From Ochotona curzoniae (Eukaryota; Chordata; Mammalia; Lagomorpha; Ochotonidae), in the NCBI RefSeq assembly GCF_017591425.1, contig NW_024465751.1, forward strand, positions 1,860,001-1,924,000: a stretch of DNA of 64,000 nt. Direction: 5' to 3'. Below, one piece after another: positions 34,554-46,090 of the stretch (position 1 is its first letter; each line of letters begins with the position of its first letter). The translations under genes and the position numbers were made by a program. Under the pieces are notes generated by a model, which had not been told where the DNA came from, ran no database searches, and saw nothing but the letters and a program-made list of their open reading frames with translations.

Positions 34554-34877
34554 GCAGTGGCATATTAGGTTAATCCTCAGCCTGTAGTGTTGGCATCCCA
34601 TATGGGCACTGGTTCTAGTCCTGGCTCTTCTACTTCCCATCCAGCTCTGTGCTTACGGCCTGGGAAAGCAGTGGAGGATGGCCCAAGTCTTTGAGCTCCT
34701 ATACTTGTGTGGGAGATTTGGAAGAAGCTCCTGGCTTTGGATAGGCACAGGTCTGGCTGTTGATGCCATTTCGGGAGTAAGCCAGCAGATGGAAGATCTC
34801 TCTCTCCTTCTCTCTGTAAATCTGCAATTCAAATAAAAATAAATACATACTTAAAAAAAAACCACAAACAAGCAAGC
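34543..34877 (+). mobile_element. C-type SINE with target-site duplication
   Basis: The head TTGGGGCTGCCGCAGTGGCA, CCCATATGGGCACTGGTTCT, the core GGCCTGGGAAAGCAGTGGAG, and the tail CAAATAAAAATAAATACATA are in order. The flanks AAGCAGCTGG (34533-34542) and AAGTAGCTGG (34878-34887) look like a 10-bp target-site duplication with one mismatch. Confidence 0.9.
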
Positions 34878-35344
34878 AAGTAGCTGGCCATGGGATGAAG
34901 GACAGACTCTCCTTCATGGTTTCTGCATAATCTTCCCACGTTGAGGATGCCATCAGGGCCACGAGGTGCCAAGCTCTGGGTGTTGCCAGATGTGCTTCTT
35001 CCTTAAAGGGACCTCAGCACATTCACCTCCAGATCCCTCCAAGTGTAATCCGGGTCCGTCTTGAGTGTGGCCTGGCTGACTGACCAGTCCCGGAGGAGGA
35101 GGGGACGCCAAGTGCCTGGCTTCTGAAGAAGGCACCCAGCTCTTCGTTCCTGGCGGGGTTGGGAGAGCAGACGCCAGTGCCCTTCAATTAGAGGCTCAGC
35201 AGGCAGGTGCGAAGCCACCGTGTGGCTGCAGACACGTCTGCCTGGACAGTGGCGAGTTCCTGGGGACCCTGTTGAAGGGCTGTCAAGCATCAGCCAGTCC
35301 TTGGCATGTGTGCTCAAGGACAGCCATTAGCATGTCCTCAAGCA

Positions 35345-35635
35345 AAGTTAAATATTTATTCATTTTTATTTATCTGAGAGGCAAAGTGATAGAGAGATAT
35401 TTCAGCTGCTAGTTCACTCCACAAATACAAGGAGTAGTCCTGGGTCAGGCCAAGCCAGGGGCCTGGACCTTCACCTGGGTCTTGCCCACACTGGGTGGAA
35501 GGACTCGGTATTTGAGCCATCACATGCTACCTCTAAGATAGTTGTCAGGAAGCTGGATGGGATGCAGAGTGGGAGGTAGGATTCGGTCCTGGCTAACAGT
35601 GGCTTAGCCCACTGAATAGCTAGACCCCAAGGGCA
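35345..35635 (-). mobile_element. C-type SINE, diverged
   Basis: ATATTTATTCATTTTTATTT then ATCTGAGAGGCAAAG is the reversed tail. TCTTGCCCACACTGGGTGGA, GGAAGCTGGATGGGATGCAG and GCCCACTGAATAGCTAGACC follow in reversed CSINE order. Confidence 0.85.
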
Positions 35636-36249
35636 TCTTGAGAGGTCCTGAGGAGCTATGCTGTCCCACATGGGACTTGGCTATAATGAGCTCCATTTCA
35701 GGGACATAGAAAGGGTTGCTGTCAGGATTGAAAGAGTGAATGATTAGAAGGTGGTAGGCATGTGGGAGACAGGTTGTGAGTTACTAAGCAAAAGGAAATC
35801 AACCCAGTTCATTAGACCCCACCTTTGTGTTCACACCAGTGAGATGCTGCATGGCTGGCCCTGACCTTCAATTCACTGCTCACTCAGCAGCTCTCTACTG
35901 GGAGCCTGCTCAGGCCCAGGGCAGCTCTGGGCATTCAGGACTCATCAGCAGACAAAATAGAGCATTGTATGTCCACACAGGGGACAAGACACCACAAGCG
36001 CTGGCACCAGGGGTACATGCTATGGGCACAGTGCAGATGGCTGAGGGACATCCTGCTTCAGTTCAGCGGTCATGTGTGTGATGACATAGAAGACAGGTTA
36101 GGCCAAACTGGAGGGGAGAATGGTCAGCTGCATAGAGAGAGCCAGAGGAGGGTAGGTGAGGGCAGAGTAACAAGGAGTGAGGCCAGAGGAACTGGAGAGC
36201 TGCAAGGTAGAGGTGGCCTCACCTTGCTTTTTGCTGCTAGGGGAGCCTA

Positions 36250-36339
36250 GGCAGCCCCAACCAGCTGCTTTCTTATAGTGATCCAGGAGAAGATTCCAAA
36301 TGTTTGGGCCTCTCTCAGGGAGACTTGGGTCTTCTTGGC
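36250..36339 (-). repeat. 90-bp inverted duplication, copy B
   Basis: Inverted partner of 34464-34553, 1.7 kb away. It includes the reverse complement of the first bases of the SINE found next to copy A, but no further SINE sequence follows (TAGGCTCCCC instead). Confidence 0.95.
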
Positions 36340-37392
36340 ACTCAGGCAGTCTGCAGCTACACACAGCAGCGGGCTGGCTTCCTTGAACTGGATCCAGCAG
36401 GAGCCGATGGCCACTGACCACTGCTGCTCACCAGCTCTGCCCCCTGGCACGCTGATCCCGGGGACTGCTCGAGCCCCAGCAGCCTCCTGGGAATTTTGCA
36501 CCTGCCTATGCTACTCACTTAGTCCCAAGAAACAACCCTTTCACAGCCCTTTCTACCTCTTACCAGGACCCTCCTTCACTCACTGCTCAGGGTTCTGGTG
36601 GCCTTTGCTGGGAAAGCCATTTCCAGGCTCTGGGACCTTAACTCTGCCTCCCACCCAGAGCCAAGAGGGTGGCCAGCAGGGCCTCTTCTGTGTCTCTGCC
36701 TGGGGAAGGGAGCCCAGCATTGCCTAGGACCTCTTACAAGCCTCTACTGTGGCTCACCCACGACACTGAACTCCGGCTCACCCTGGTGATCGGGTCGAGG
36801 GGCAGGAGTGACTACACTTTGGGGAATCCACAAAAATACTTGTGACTTCTTTGAAAATCCAGAGAAAGGAATCTAAATGATGAAGAATGTAACCATGAAT
36901 CCAGTGCGACTTACATTCCTCTTGTTTAGCAACCACGGCAGCCCTTAAACTTTTTGAACATTCTGGGCTGGATGAGCAAGAGCTCTGAGCTAGTGCTTCC
37001 GCTGACAGGCAGGTGCAGCTATCGGCCCCATGGGTAGACTTCGCTGAGTGACAGTGCAGGTGGTGAGATCCTGGGTCACAACACTGGGCAGAGGGTCCTG
37101 CAGGAGCTGGCACAGCCCAGAGCAATAGGACATGCAGATGGGGCACTCCGGTGGTTGGGAGCCATGTCCTTCATCAGAAGAGTCTCTGAAAATACCCAGA
37201 GCCCTATCCAGAGGTTGAGCCACACTGCAGCCTGGCTGAGCACAATGGCTTGCCCGGACTGCATGGCACAAAGCCAGGAACTGAGCTTCTTTTCCCTATG
37301 TCCCCAGCCGCCCTGGGTCTGAACCCTTACACTGTGACACCCAGCTGCCTCTGCAAGTGCCTGCTTTGGCACCACGGTGCCTCTTTTCAGGA

Positions 37393-37395
37393 AAT

Positions 37396-37438
<43 letters not shown>
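37393..37438. repeat. (CA)n microsatellite
   Basis: A pure CA run of more than 20 units in TG intron 43, likely to be length-polymorphic. Confidence 0.97.
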
Positions 37439-37439
<1 letters not shown>

Positions 37440-38284
37440 CTGCAGCCTCCTGCGAGCCTCTCTTACTGTAATCTGTCACCAAGGGCTTGATGTTCAGTGC
37501 TGGGGCTCATGCCAGCGCCTCGAGCTGCCAGGTTCTGCCTTCCAACTCAGACGGGCTGCCCTTCCCCCAAAGCCCCCACTGCACCTGCTCCCAGCTGAGG
37601 CCAGTCCCTGGCCAAGCTCGGGACATGGCGGTAGCAGAGCCCAGCTTCTGATTTCTCTGTCTTCCTTGAAGATATGCCTGTGCTTGGAGGGAAAGGCAGA
37701 AAGCACATCTTGGAAGGAATCTGCTTTTGATCATGCAAATGAGTGGTGCCCAACTAATGTAGGCAGCCTGTCAATTTCACCAGGGAAGGAGAGGAGAGGG
37801 GAAGCATTCCCCACAGCGCGGCTGATGAATTTCCACAGCAAAGCGGCTACTTCAGAAACTAAGACCTCCTTCACCAACGCAGCCTTCCTGGAGCAAGTGG
37901 GTATGTTACTAGGCTTGCCAAATGGCAGGGGGGTGGGTGGGGCCCCTGCTGGCCTGCACTGGGAGTTGGGTGGGGGCCTTCGCAGGGATTCTGTGGGTCT
38001 CTGCCAAGATGATGAATGGGTGCGGGAAGGCGGAACTTGGGGCAGGAGGTCCCTGCCCCTCCTGTGACCCTCTGGGAAGCTGGGCTGTGTGTGCTTGGCA
38101 CTGGGCCCCAGCTGACACAGCTGCAGGGCTGGCACCAGAAAGGAGTGGTGCGTGCCTGCTGCGCTTTGGAAAATCAGTCCTGGGTCAGGCGAGGTGACTC
38201 AGAGATGGTACGTATTCTTTGTGTTCCTTTGGCTAAGTCTCTGAATCAGGCATAATAGCCGAGAACTCTAATACTAATGCTGAA

Positions 38285-38460
38285 ATTCAGAAAGTGAAAA
38301 AAAAAACCAGCATTTATTCAGGTTGAACTGTTTTCTAGACATCAGTGTGTATGTGGATCTTTTGGTCATTTTTATGGCGATGACCTGCTGGTTTCACAGA
38401 CAGGGAAATTGAGGCATGGATGCTGGGGAACTTAAATGACCCAGCTACAAAGCAGGGCCT
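38285..38460 (+). mobile_element. MIR fragment
   Basis: GGTTTCACAGACAGGGAAAT, TGAGGCATGG and CTTAAATGACCCAGCTACAA match the MIR central section on the plus strand. Confidence 0.65.
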
Positions 38461-39449
38461 CTCGCTGTCCTGTGGTCCATGCCTCGCACCCTGGGTCATT
38501 CCGGCTGACAGTGCTGTCTTCTGCCTCTGCACTTTCTTCTCACAGCACGTGGACCTCAGCCACTGGCCTTGTCCACACTCTATCTGCTGGCCTGACCATG
38601 AACTCCTTCAGGGAGGTAGGCAGCTGGCATTTATGTCCCAAACAAGTCACCCAGCATCTGGCGCAGCTTCAGTGCCTTGCAGATGTCGGGTGACTGAGCA
38701 AGTGCACCTGGCTATTGGGGAAATGTGTCTACCATCCTGTCTTGGTGACTGGGGAACTGCTGCACCTGCTACTCAGTCCCAGATCAACAGAGGGGCAGGA
38801 CGATGTCATGGCACAGAAGAAGGTGAGGAAGAGGAGTTGTTGAGATTGAACCCTTGGAAATACCCGGGCTATCCTGGTGTTTTCCTCATTGGCTCCAGGT
38901 GCTATGAGAAATTCATTAACCACCTTTAAATGAAGGTGATGCATGTCCAGGCAAAAGCTAGGAGAGGTAATAAGAGGGCAGCCAGGAGTAGGATAGCTTG
39001 AAATCCAGGGTGCTTTCAGATAGCAGCTGCTAACCATCTTTTTTCTTGCAGCTCTGTTAGGCAGGGTTCTGAGGATTACCCTCGGGTTATCATGTCTGGT
39101 AGGCCTTTAGCATGCCTGTTCTAGAGTTTAGCACAGAGGGCATCATGGTAAAGATCCTCATTTGGAGCGATAGGTTGGCAGTACCATTGAGGTTTTGCCC
39201 AAGACTGGTGAGCTGGCCTTGGAGCAGTTATGAACCATGTGTAGCCTTTCTTCCTCAGGGTACATGTCTCTGCCTTCCAGCCTAGGCTGGGGTACAGTGA
39301 GACCATGCATGAAGTGCAAAGCCCTGACACACATGAGCCTTCTGCTAGCTGGGGTCACTTACATTTGAGTCCCTGCATATTTTTGTAGACAGATAGGAGG
39401 CCCGTGGAAGGAAACCCAGCTTTCCCCAGACTCTGAAGGAAAGAGGATG

Positions 39450-39560
39450 CCTTTGGGATCAGAAAGACCTAGATTTGAGCTCTAGACTGTCCCCAACCTG
39501 ACTTCGCATCTGAAAAATGGTTATAACCATCCTGGGTTTGTGGAGTGTTGTGAGGGTGGA
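39450..39560 (+). mobile_element. Possible MIR fragment
   Basis: TCGCATCTGAAAAATGGTTA then TAACCATCCTGG and TTGTGAGGGTGG resemble the MIR 3' end. Confidence 0.45.
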
Positions 39561-39599
39561 CTATTTCATTGATGTCTCCTGGGCTGGGGCCCCAGTTCT

Positions 39600-40130
39600 T
39601 CCTGGTTCCTTTGTTCAGCCCAGTGAACATTTATACACCTGTTACACACCAGGCACTTTCCAAGGCACTTGAGTCATCACAATTTCATTGCTCTTGGATG
39701 TCCATTCCAGGGAGGGGAAAAGACAATGGATGGAAAAATAGACCACACAACAGGATGTATAAGTCTCCTGACACATATGGAGAACAGGATAGGTGAGAAT
39801 GGAACAGGGAAGACAGTTGCAGGGACAAGTCCTTCCCCATCCATCAGCATGATCAAGCAGCCTCTTATGGAATCATGCCAGTGAGTTACTGGGGGAAGAA
39901 CATTCTAGAAGAGAGGACAGCACATACTAAGACCCTGAGGGTAAGATGTGTTCAGATGTGCAGTGACCTGGGGGAGTAGCAGCAGTTGAGGTGTGGGAGC
40001 CAATTGGAACCACAGCAACAGGACTCTGGAAGTGACAGCAGGGAGTGCGGCTTTTGCTCTGCAGGAGAGGGAGCAACGGGTGCCATGAGTAGAACAGCGG
40101 GATCTGCATCACAAGGGGGGCTGCTCACAC
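39600..40130 (+). mobile_element. Old mammalian interspersed repeat, family unsure
   Basis: TGAACATTTATACACCTGTT, CACACCAGGCACTTTCCAAG, GAACATTCTAGAAGAGAGGA and ACTAAGACCCTGAGG occur in the order of a widespread ancient mammalian repeat that carries motifs like TGTGCCAGGCACTGTTC and AAGGCCCTGAGG. I cannot name the family safely. Confidence 0.45.
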
Positions 40131-40604
40131 CATGGGGAGAGGCAGGGAAGAGAGACACAGACAAGTCCCATAGGTCCCAGAGAAGTCAACGATGGGATAA
40201 TGGCAGGCAGGTGGGAACTATGGCTGGGTCCCGGATGTTATGAAGACAGAAGTGCTGGATTTGTTGACGTAATGTTAACAGGATATGAGAGCAGAGAATA
40301 GATTTTGTTGTTGACCTGCAGCATGCAGAACAAGCCGCTGTTTGGGGAGGTGAGGGCAAGATTGTGGGAGAGCACTCCCAGTGTGTGTGGGGGGGTGGAG
40401 CTCAGGGCTGGAGGGAGCTGTGCATGCCGCATTGCTGAGGGCGCACTGTGACACTGCAGCGAAGAGGCCAAATCTATCAGAGGGTAGACCAAATGTCAAG
40501 ATGCAAAGTTGGGACTGGAAGTACGCATGTAGGAGATGGCAGAGGTTAGGGTTGTGGCACACAAGGTCAGGCTGCCACTTGGGAAACCCCTGTTCCATAT
40601 TGGA

Positions 40605-40868
40605 GTGCCTGCTTTGAGACAGCTATTGCACACTTCTGAGCCAGGTTCCTGCTAATATTCCGAGGAGGCAGCCGATGATGGGCTTGCCTGACACATGTGG
40701 GAAACCAGGTTGGAGCTCCTGACTCCTGGCTTTGGCCTGGCTGATCCCCTTGCAGTTGGAGTACAAACTATCAGATCTCTCTCTCTCTCTCACTCACTCT
40801 CTCTCTCTCATTCTCCAATCCCTCTTTCATTGTCACTCTTTCAAATAAGTAAATGAATCTTTTAAAGA
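40605..40868 (+). mobile_element. C-type SINE with CT expansion
   Basis: GGTTGGAGCTCCTGACTCCT, GGCTTTGGCCTGGCTGATCC, a CT-repeat block (40774-40812) and a terminal CTTTCAAATAAGTAAATGAA-TCTTTT are in CSINE order. Confidence 0.85.
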
Positions 40869-41275
40869 CACAATCAGCATGCAGTACTGCTGAAGGTGAT
40901 ACCCTGAGTTCCAATCTGGCTGTTGGTACTTTCTTCCTCCCACAGACCTCTGCAGTCAAGCACTGGGGATGGATCCAGCCACTGAGTACCCTGTGTCTCA
41001 GCTGAGCAGTGGAACAGGCCCGGTGGGCTTCTCTGCCCCACCCTCAGAGAGGTTGCACTGTTGGGTGTCCCCAACTCAAGAGCATGCTTTCCAGGCTGAG
41101 CCAGGCTTGAGCAGTGAGCTTCCTGTTGGCGGTACCATCTTTCTTTGCAAGTGTGCCCCAGCCTCAGGTGACTCTAAGGAGCTTGGCAACTTCATTGGCC
41201 ACTTTGGAAAGTCGGAGATGGCTGGGATAAGTCCAGGAAGTAGGGCTGTGAGAGCAGCATGTTCTGCTCAGAGAT

Positions 41276-41387
41276 GGGAGCACCCTCATTCCCACGGGGA
41301 CAGCAGGGCCCGTGGACACCTCTTGCCCCGAGGGAGCACCCTCATTCCCATGGGGACAGCAGGGCCACGGACACCTTTCGCCACAAG
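41276..41387. repeat. 56-bp tandem duplication
   Basis: Two adjacent copies of 56 bp start GGGAGCACCCTCATTCCC at 41276 and 41332. They differ at a few positions and have the same order of CAGCAGGGCC and GGACACC motifs. Confidence 0.95.
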
Positions 41388-41757
41388 GTCTGAGGGTCCA
41401 GTCATCTCCAGAGTAAGGTGTGCACGGTGGCAGAAAATGACATGGGTACGTCCCTTTTTTTCCCTATGCTTTTGTTCCTTGGGGTTTGACAGCAGATAAC
41501 AACTCTGCCTATGAAGATAGAAATACTCAAGTGTGTAATTTACACTCAAGCAGCCCCTGTTTCCAATCTCTTAACAAAAGAGGCTTTTGGTCACAATTGG
41601 GAGATGTCTGCTTCAGAGAGCAAGAACCCTGGGTCTGGGGAGGAGAGAGGGGGCAGCAGAATGGGTGTGTGGTTCCAAACCTGCAGGGAAGGGCTGAGCC
41701 ACACAGGGATGCTTGGTGGGAAGATACTGAGACAGAAGCTGCAAAAGTGACTGGGCT

Positions 41758-41804
41758 TTGCTCTCTCTCTCTCTCTCTCTCTCACTCTCTCTCTCTTCGT
41801 CTCT
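41758..41804. repeat. (CT)n tract
   Basis: CTCTCTCTCTC run with a few interruptions, not attached to a recognised SINE body. Confidence 0.95.
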
Positions 41805-42731
41805 CAGGACCCCTGAGAGGACCCTTGGTCACTCCACGGCCTACTCCAGCCTTCAGATGGGAGCTCCAGGAAGTAGTGTAACTTCTATCCCGGCCCCAGC
41901 ATCCCTGCCTGCCTTTCTTTGCACGCATGTGCTTTTATGAGTTGAATATTCCTCATCTAAAATGCTTGCAATCAGAAGTGCTTTGTTTTGTTCTTGTTTG
42001 ATTTTGTGTTGTTTTTTTTTTTAAATTCTGGAATCCTTGCATACACATAAGGAGTGTCTTGAGGAGGAAACCCAAGTTTAAGCGCTAGCTTCATCCACTT
42101 CTTGTACATACTGTAAACATATATGGTCTCAAAGTAAGTTTACACAATATTTTCATAAGTCTGCGAGGGAAACAAAATGTCAGGGTTTGGAAGTTTCTCC
42201 TGTGGCATTATGTCGATGCTCAGAAAATTCTAGATTTGGGAGCACTTCAGATCTCAGACACTTAGTGGTCAGAGGCTCCGTGACAGAGGGGAATCATACA
42301 GGGTTAAATGGGGAATTCTTAGTCCCAGGGATTCAGCTCCTGGCTGGAGGGGCCCCAAAATTCCAGACAGAGTGGGTAATTCCAAAGCACACTGCTGTGA
42401 AACTGCGTAGGCCAGGGAAGTATGCATTATTTATAGCAGTTGCAGTAATTAATCCATAATATTCTTTTTCATACCTCCTGGGGTAGCTGAAGTTAATTGC
42501 TTGTTGTCTTTCTTTCTATACCATACTCTTTCCATGTGGAGGTATATAAAATACACACACTGACGCAGCTTCAGTTACAGACAGCTTTGTTTTTCTAAAG
42601 TAGCAAAGCTGCCTTCAGTTCCATCTCCGTTGTTTCTTCTGCATCTAACCACATGTCACGGGTGTGCCCCAAGCCAGGGGAGACTCACTCATGTTGTGTG
42701 CACACTCTTAGTGTCCACATAATGCCTACCA

Positions 42732-42752
42732 GTGTGTGTGTGTGTGTGTGTG
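42732..42752. repeat. (TG)n microsatellite
   Basis: A short pure TG run. Confidence 0.92.
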
Positions 42753-42764
42753 TTCAACTTCACT

Positions 42765-42870
42765 TTGTTGACCGTGTTTCAGTTAATGGACACCTGAGGC
42801 ATTTCCAACTTGTTACCACAATAATTAATGTTGTGATAAAAGTCCTCCTACACTTAGCATGTAGAATGGG
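42765..42870 (-). mobile_element. L1-like fragment
   Basis: CAGTTAATGGACACCTGAGG, CATTTCCAACTTGTTACC and TTAATGTTGTGATAAAAGTC resemble the reverse strand of an L1 ORF2 end, where TTGATGGACATTTGGGTTG and a TGAATAAAGCTGCTATG-like stretch occur. Confidence 0.55.
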
Positions 42871-43369
42871 TGCTTTTACCGCTGTAAAAAGGAGATATAT
42901 TCCCCCAAGGAAGTGGAATAATCCTAAAGAATATGGAGTCCTGTCTGGGTGCGGTGATGGTTTTTTCAGACATTCTGGGTACCCTGCCTTGTATGCAGCA
43001 CAGCTGAGACCCACATTATGTGTGGGTCTCTCCTGCTTCATGAGTTCCTATTATTCATGAGAACAGGGGTTCTCAAGCTTTCAGAACCTGAGTGCTCTCA
43101 CTTAGAATCCATAGGTTGCTGGGGAGCCCGCATTCCTTCACGATTCATTCCCAGCTGTTACCTGTGGATGTTTCTGTGCGGCCCACTCCCCTGATGATGC
43201 CTAATGTCTCAACTCCCAACCCCACGACACACGTCAGGCTCCTGCAGCTTCAGTGTCTCCCAGTGTGTCCACAGCTGTCGTGCTAACTAGCAGTCACGTT
43301 AAGGATGCTTGGCCAGAGGCACACAGGCCCAGACAGAGCTGCAGACACCTGAGGCCCCACCCTACCTAC

Positions 43370-43537
43370 CTTCACGGCCTTGGCTCTGTTGATGAGCCCA
43401 TCGTCCTGCGAGCTCCCGATGAGCAGATCCACCTTGGTCCATGGCAGCCTCTGCCGCGCTCTGGCTGGAGTCTCACGCAGGTAGCGGCCGTCGACCATGG
43501 GACCCCAGTAGTGGAAAGGGCCACTCACAGCCAGGAG
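43370..43537 (-). CDS. TG: Thyroglobulin exon 43 (ChEL domain)
   Basis: This exon encodes 56 residues (human about 2469-2524), from LLAVSGPFHYWGP to INRAKAVK. The acceptor is CACGCAG|CTC and the donor is AAG|GTAGGT; both ends are phase 0, so the exon is a symmetric 168 nt. It contains the conserved run DLLIGSSQDDGLINRAK. In cholinesterases the equivalent strand-loop carries the catalytic glutamate within a DEG-like motif; here the position reads DDG, in keeping with the non-enzymatic ChEL fold. The central part (exon residues 22-34, ETPARARQRLPWT) is the most divergent from human, and the ends are nearly invariant. Exon 42 lies only 887 bp upstream. Confidence 0.97.
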
Positions 43538-44424
43538 CTGCGTGGGTTATGAAAGGCTGTCATTACATGCATGGATCTTATCCTTTACATAACAAATAGC
43601 AGAATAACCACGTGTATTGCTTTGCTACATGAGGTTCTAGCCAGAGCCATGCTGATGTCATCCACATGGGCTCTACTAGAAGCAAAGTTAACGCAACAGG
43701 AAGAGGCAGCCAGGGCACTGTGACAGTTCCAGGGGCTGGGAGATGCAGCTAGCCTTCAGGTTCCCAGGAGCCTTCCTGCCAAGGTCACAGCTGGGCCCAA
43801 GGGAGGAGTGGGGAAAGATGGTAGGGAGGTAGGCCAGGGGAGTCAGTGGTAGAGGAGAAAGTAGTGGCCCTGATAGATAAAAGTGAATTAGCTTTAGTTT
43901 TCATCAGATGAGCCTACAGTGGAGGAGCTCAGCATGGGACTTGCTCTGACTCCCTGGTCTTGGAGTCCAGCAGAAATAATGACAGCCATGCCTGACATCA
44001 TGCCCTCAATGAGTGTCAGGGCCAGCCAAAGGCACACTATGAATGAGAACTCGGTAGCTGGAAAGAGACACGAAGCTCTTTCAGGAGTGAGAGGGACCAC
44101 AGCCTGCTGTGCAGCTACATCTCCCGCTCCCAGACACGTGCTGGGACTGGACTCAGGGCTCCTGTGGTTCCAGCCCAGCACAAGGCCCTCTGGGTGTGCT
44201 GCACTGCTGTATGCCCCTCCTCTGTGAGCCCTGCAGCATAGCTCCCATTTCAGAGATGATAAACCTGATTGTTATAAGGACCTGTCTGTTTTGGTACCTG
44301 GCTGTATCCCACGGAGGGCAAGGAAATGTGCATTCCAGCTCCAGCTAGTTACCAGCCAACCATGTGGCCAGGATGGGTCACAACTCCTTTTCAGGCTGTA
44401 GTTTTCTACATACAAATGACTTAC
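43538..44424 (-). other. TG intron 42
   Basis: An 887-bp intron with donor GTAAGT and acceptor CCACGCAG. Nothing recognisable lies inside. Confidence 0.9.
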
Positions 44425-44589
44425 CTTGGTTTGGGCATCATTGAGGATGTTAGCAGGCTTCTGGCGGAGGCAGGACACCACATCTTGGCTGGATGAGCTG
44501 GAACAGCCAACCTCCTTTGCCAAAGCAGCTGTCTGCAGCTGAGCCCTCTCGGGGCTGATGACTGCAGCTGGGGAGAGTGCAGAGCCGCC
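44425..44589 (-). CDS. TG: Thyroglobulin exon 42 (ChEL domain)
   Basis: This exon encodes 55 residues (human about 2414-2468) starting GGSALSPAAVIS and ending NILNDAQTK. The acceptor is CTCTTCCAG|GGC and the donor is AAG|GTAAGT; both ends are phase 0. The segment belongs to the alpha/beta-hydrolase-like ChEL domain, which thyroglobulin needs for folding, dimerisation and export from the ER. Its two cysteines, exon residues 29 and 40, align with human Cys2442 and Cys2453, the small disulfide loop shared with acetylcholinesterase. The serine-rich stretch between them (CSSSSSQDVVSC) differs somewhat from human, while the flanks are almost identical. This is the leftmost TG exon in transcription order within the window; no exon 41 is recognisable in the 19.4 kb to its right. 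Confidence 0.96.
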
Positions 44590-45371
44590 CTGGAAGAGAA
44601 GGCAGGCTCAGAGCTGGGGTCTGGATCAGCCCTGTCCATGGCTCACCTAAGAGACCTTCAGGCCACAGCTGATGCTCCTCCACTCTTGGGAACCACAGAA
44701 TGTTCCTGGGGATGCCCACGAAGGGGGTGATCAAGACTGAGCAACAGCAATGCCCACATGCCATGTGATCTTGAATGGGATAAACTTTGGCCTTGGTGAT
44801 ACGGCTAGAGTTGTGCATGGAAGCAAAGGGTTGATAGGTTTAGAGCAACCCTGCGAGAAGAGAACTCTGCACAGATGGAATTCCATGTCATCACCCCCTC
44901 TTGGGTTTTGCCTAAGCAGCAAAGTTCCCCAGCTCAACTATGAGAGCTGTATTTTCAAACATATGCCTCCCAGAAGATGCCAGAGACACAGCCATTGATT
45001 TTCCCAGCCATCTGCTGTCCCAGCAGAACTAGTGAATATCCATGTCCAAGCACCAGGGTACTGGGGCCATTTCCTGTCTTGGAGCCAGGGTCAGGAGGTC
45101 CAGCTCTGCCTGGATTGCTGATGGCATCAAGGTCTCTGCCCCACCTCTCTACCTCTGCCAAGGACCTCTGATGAGTCCTGACTCATGAATGATGAGAGGG
45201 AATTCCCACTGCATCAAAGAATCATGGACAGAACAGGGAAGCAGCTGGGATATTAGCTGCCACCACGACTCAGGTAACAAGTGACTACCACTGATAGAGG
45301 ACTTGGATGAATGAACTCAAGAGCTCACCCACAGCAAGTGTGTCAGTTGCTTGCTCTTATTGGCCCCAATT

Positions 45372-45462
45372 GATGTGGTGCAACCTTCTCCCACCAGGGT
45401 TTGGCCATCTTTAGAGGACAGAAGCAGAAGGGTAAAGTGTCTACAGTGGCATGGGTGTGGAA
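45372..45462 (+). repeat. Local duplicated segment, copy 1
   Basis: GATGTGGTGCAACCTTCTCC through CTACAGTGGCATGGGTGTGG matches 48098-48204 in the same orientation, with substitutions and a roughly 16-base gap. It may be an undescribed interspersed repeat or a local duplication. Confidence 0.85.
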
Positions 45463-45889
45463 GTAAAAAAAAGAAGCATCTTGATCCAAGTGGGGCACCT
45501 TCTCAGAAGTAAAGCCAGCCTGTGGGCTCAGATAATTGGGCTCCTCCAGGGTGTGTGTGGATCCCAGGCAGGGCCCCCATGAGAATGGAAGGTTCTAGTT
45601 CTATGACCAGGGAGTCTTGCGTGAGGGGTTTCACTGGCCTCCAAACATTGGTCTCTGATAAGGGGCAGCTGGGCTGGATAACATCACTCTCAACTACCTG
45701 CTAGCACCTGCAGGTCCTGTGAGTTGGTTTCTCTTCTACCAGGAACTGGGGGCCTGTGCTTCATTCAAATAACCTTCACAAGCAGTAATATGGCATAATT
45801 ATCACCCAGTTTTGAGACAAACCAACTAAACTTTAGAAAGGAAAGGAGGGAGGTCTAGTATTTCAGCTCTCTAGTATGTGCCAGGAATT

Positions 45890-46090
45890 AGGAGTTTTGT
45901 AACAACACTCATGCTCACTGGGTAACTCACCAAGGTCTGGGTGCTGAGTGCTACACATTCGTCACATGTCATCTCATTAAATCCTAACCACAACCCTAAG
46001 AGGCAGAGAGGGAGGAGGAACTGGGGCACAAATAGGTTCACTCCCTTGCTCAAGCTGGCGAATAGCAGAGCCAGGACTCCCATCTCAGAG
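45890..46090 (+). mobile_element. MIR, well preserved
   Basis: CATGTCATCTCATTAAATCC, TAACCACAACCCTAAGAGG, GAGGAACTGGGGCACAAATA and GAATAGCAGAGCCAGGACTC follow the MIR consensus from centre to 3' end. Confidence 0.85.

Larger units (their letters stand above)
29631..43369 (-). other. TG intron 43
   Basis: The largest complete intron in the window, 13.7 kb. It carries CA-rich arrays (30415-30605, 37393-37438), several CSINEs, MIR fragments, the 90-bp inverted duplication pair, a 56-bp tandem duplication (41276-41387), a CT tract and an L1-like fragment. No coding exon other than those of TG is recognised. Confidence 0.88.
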
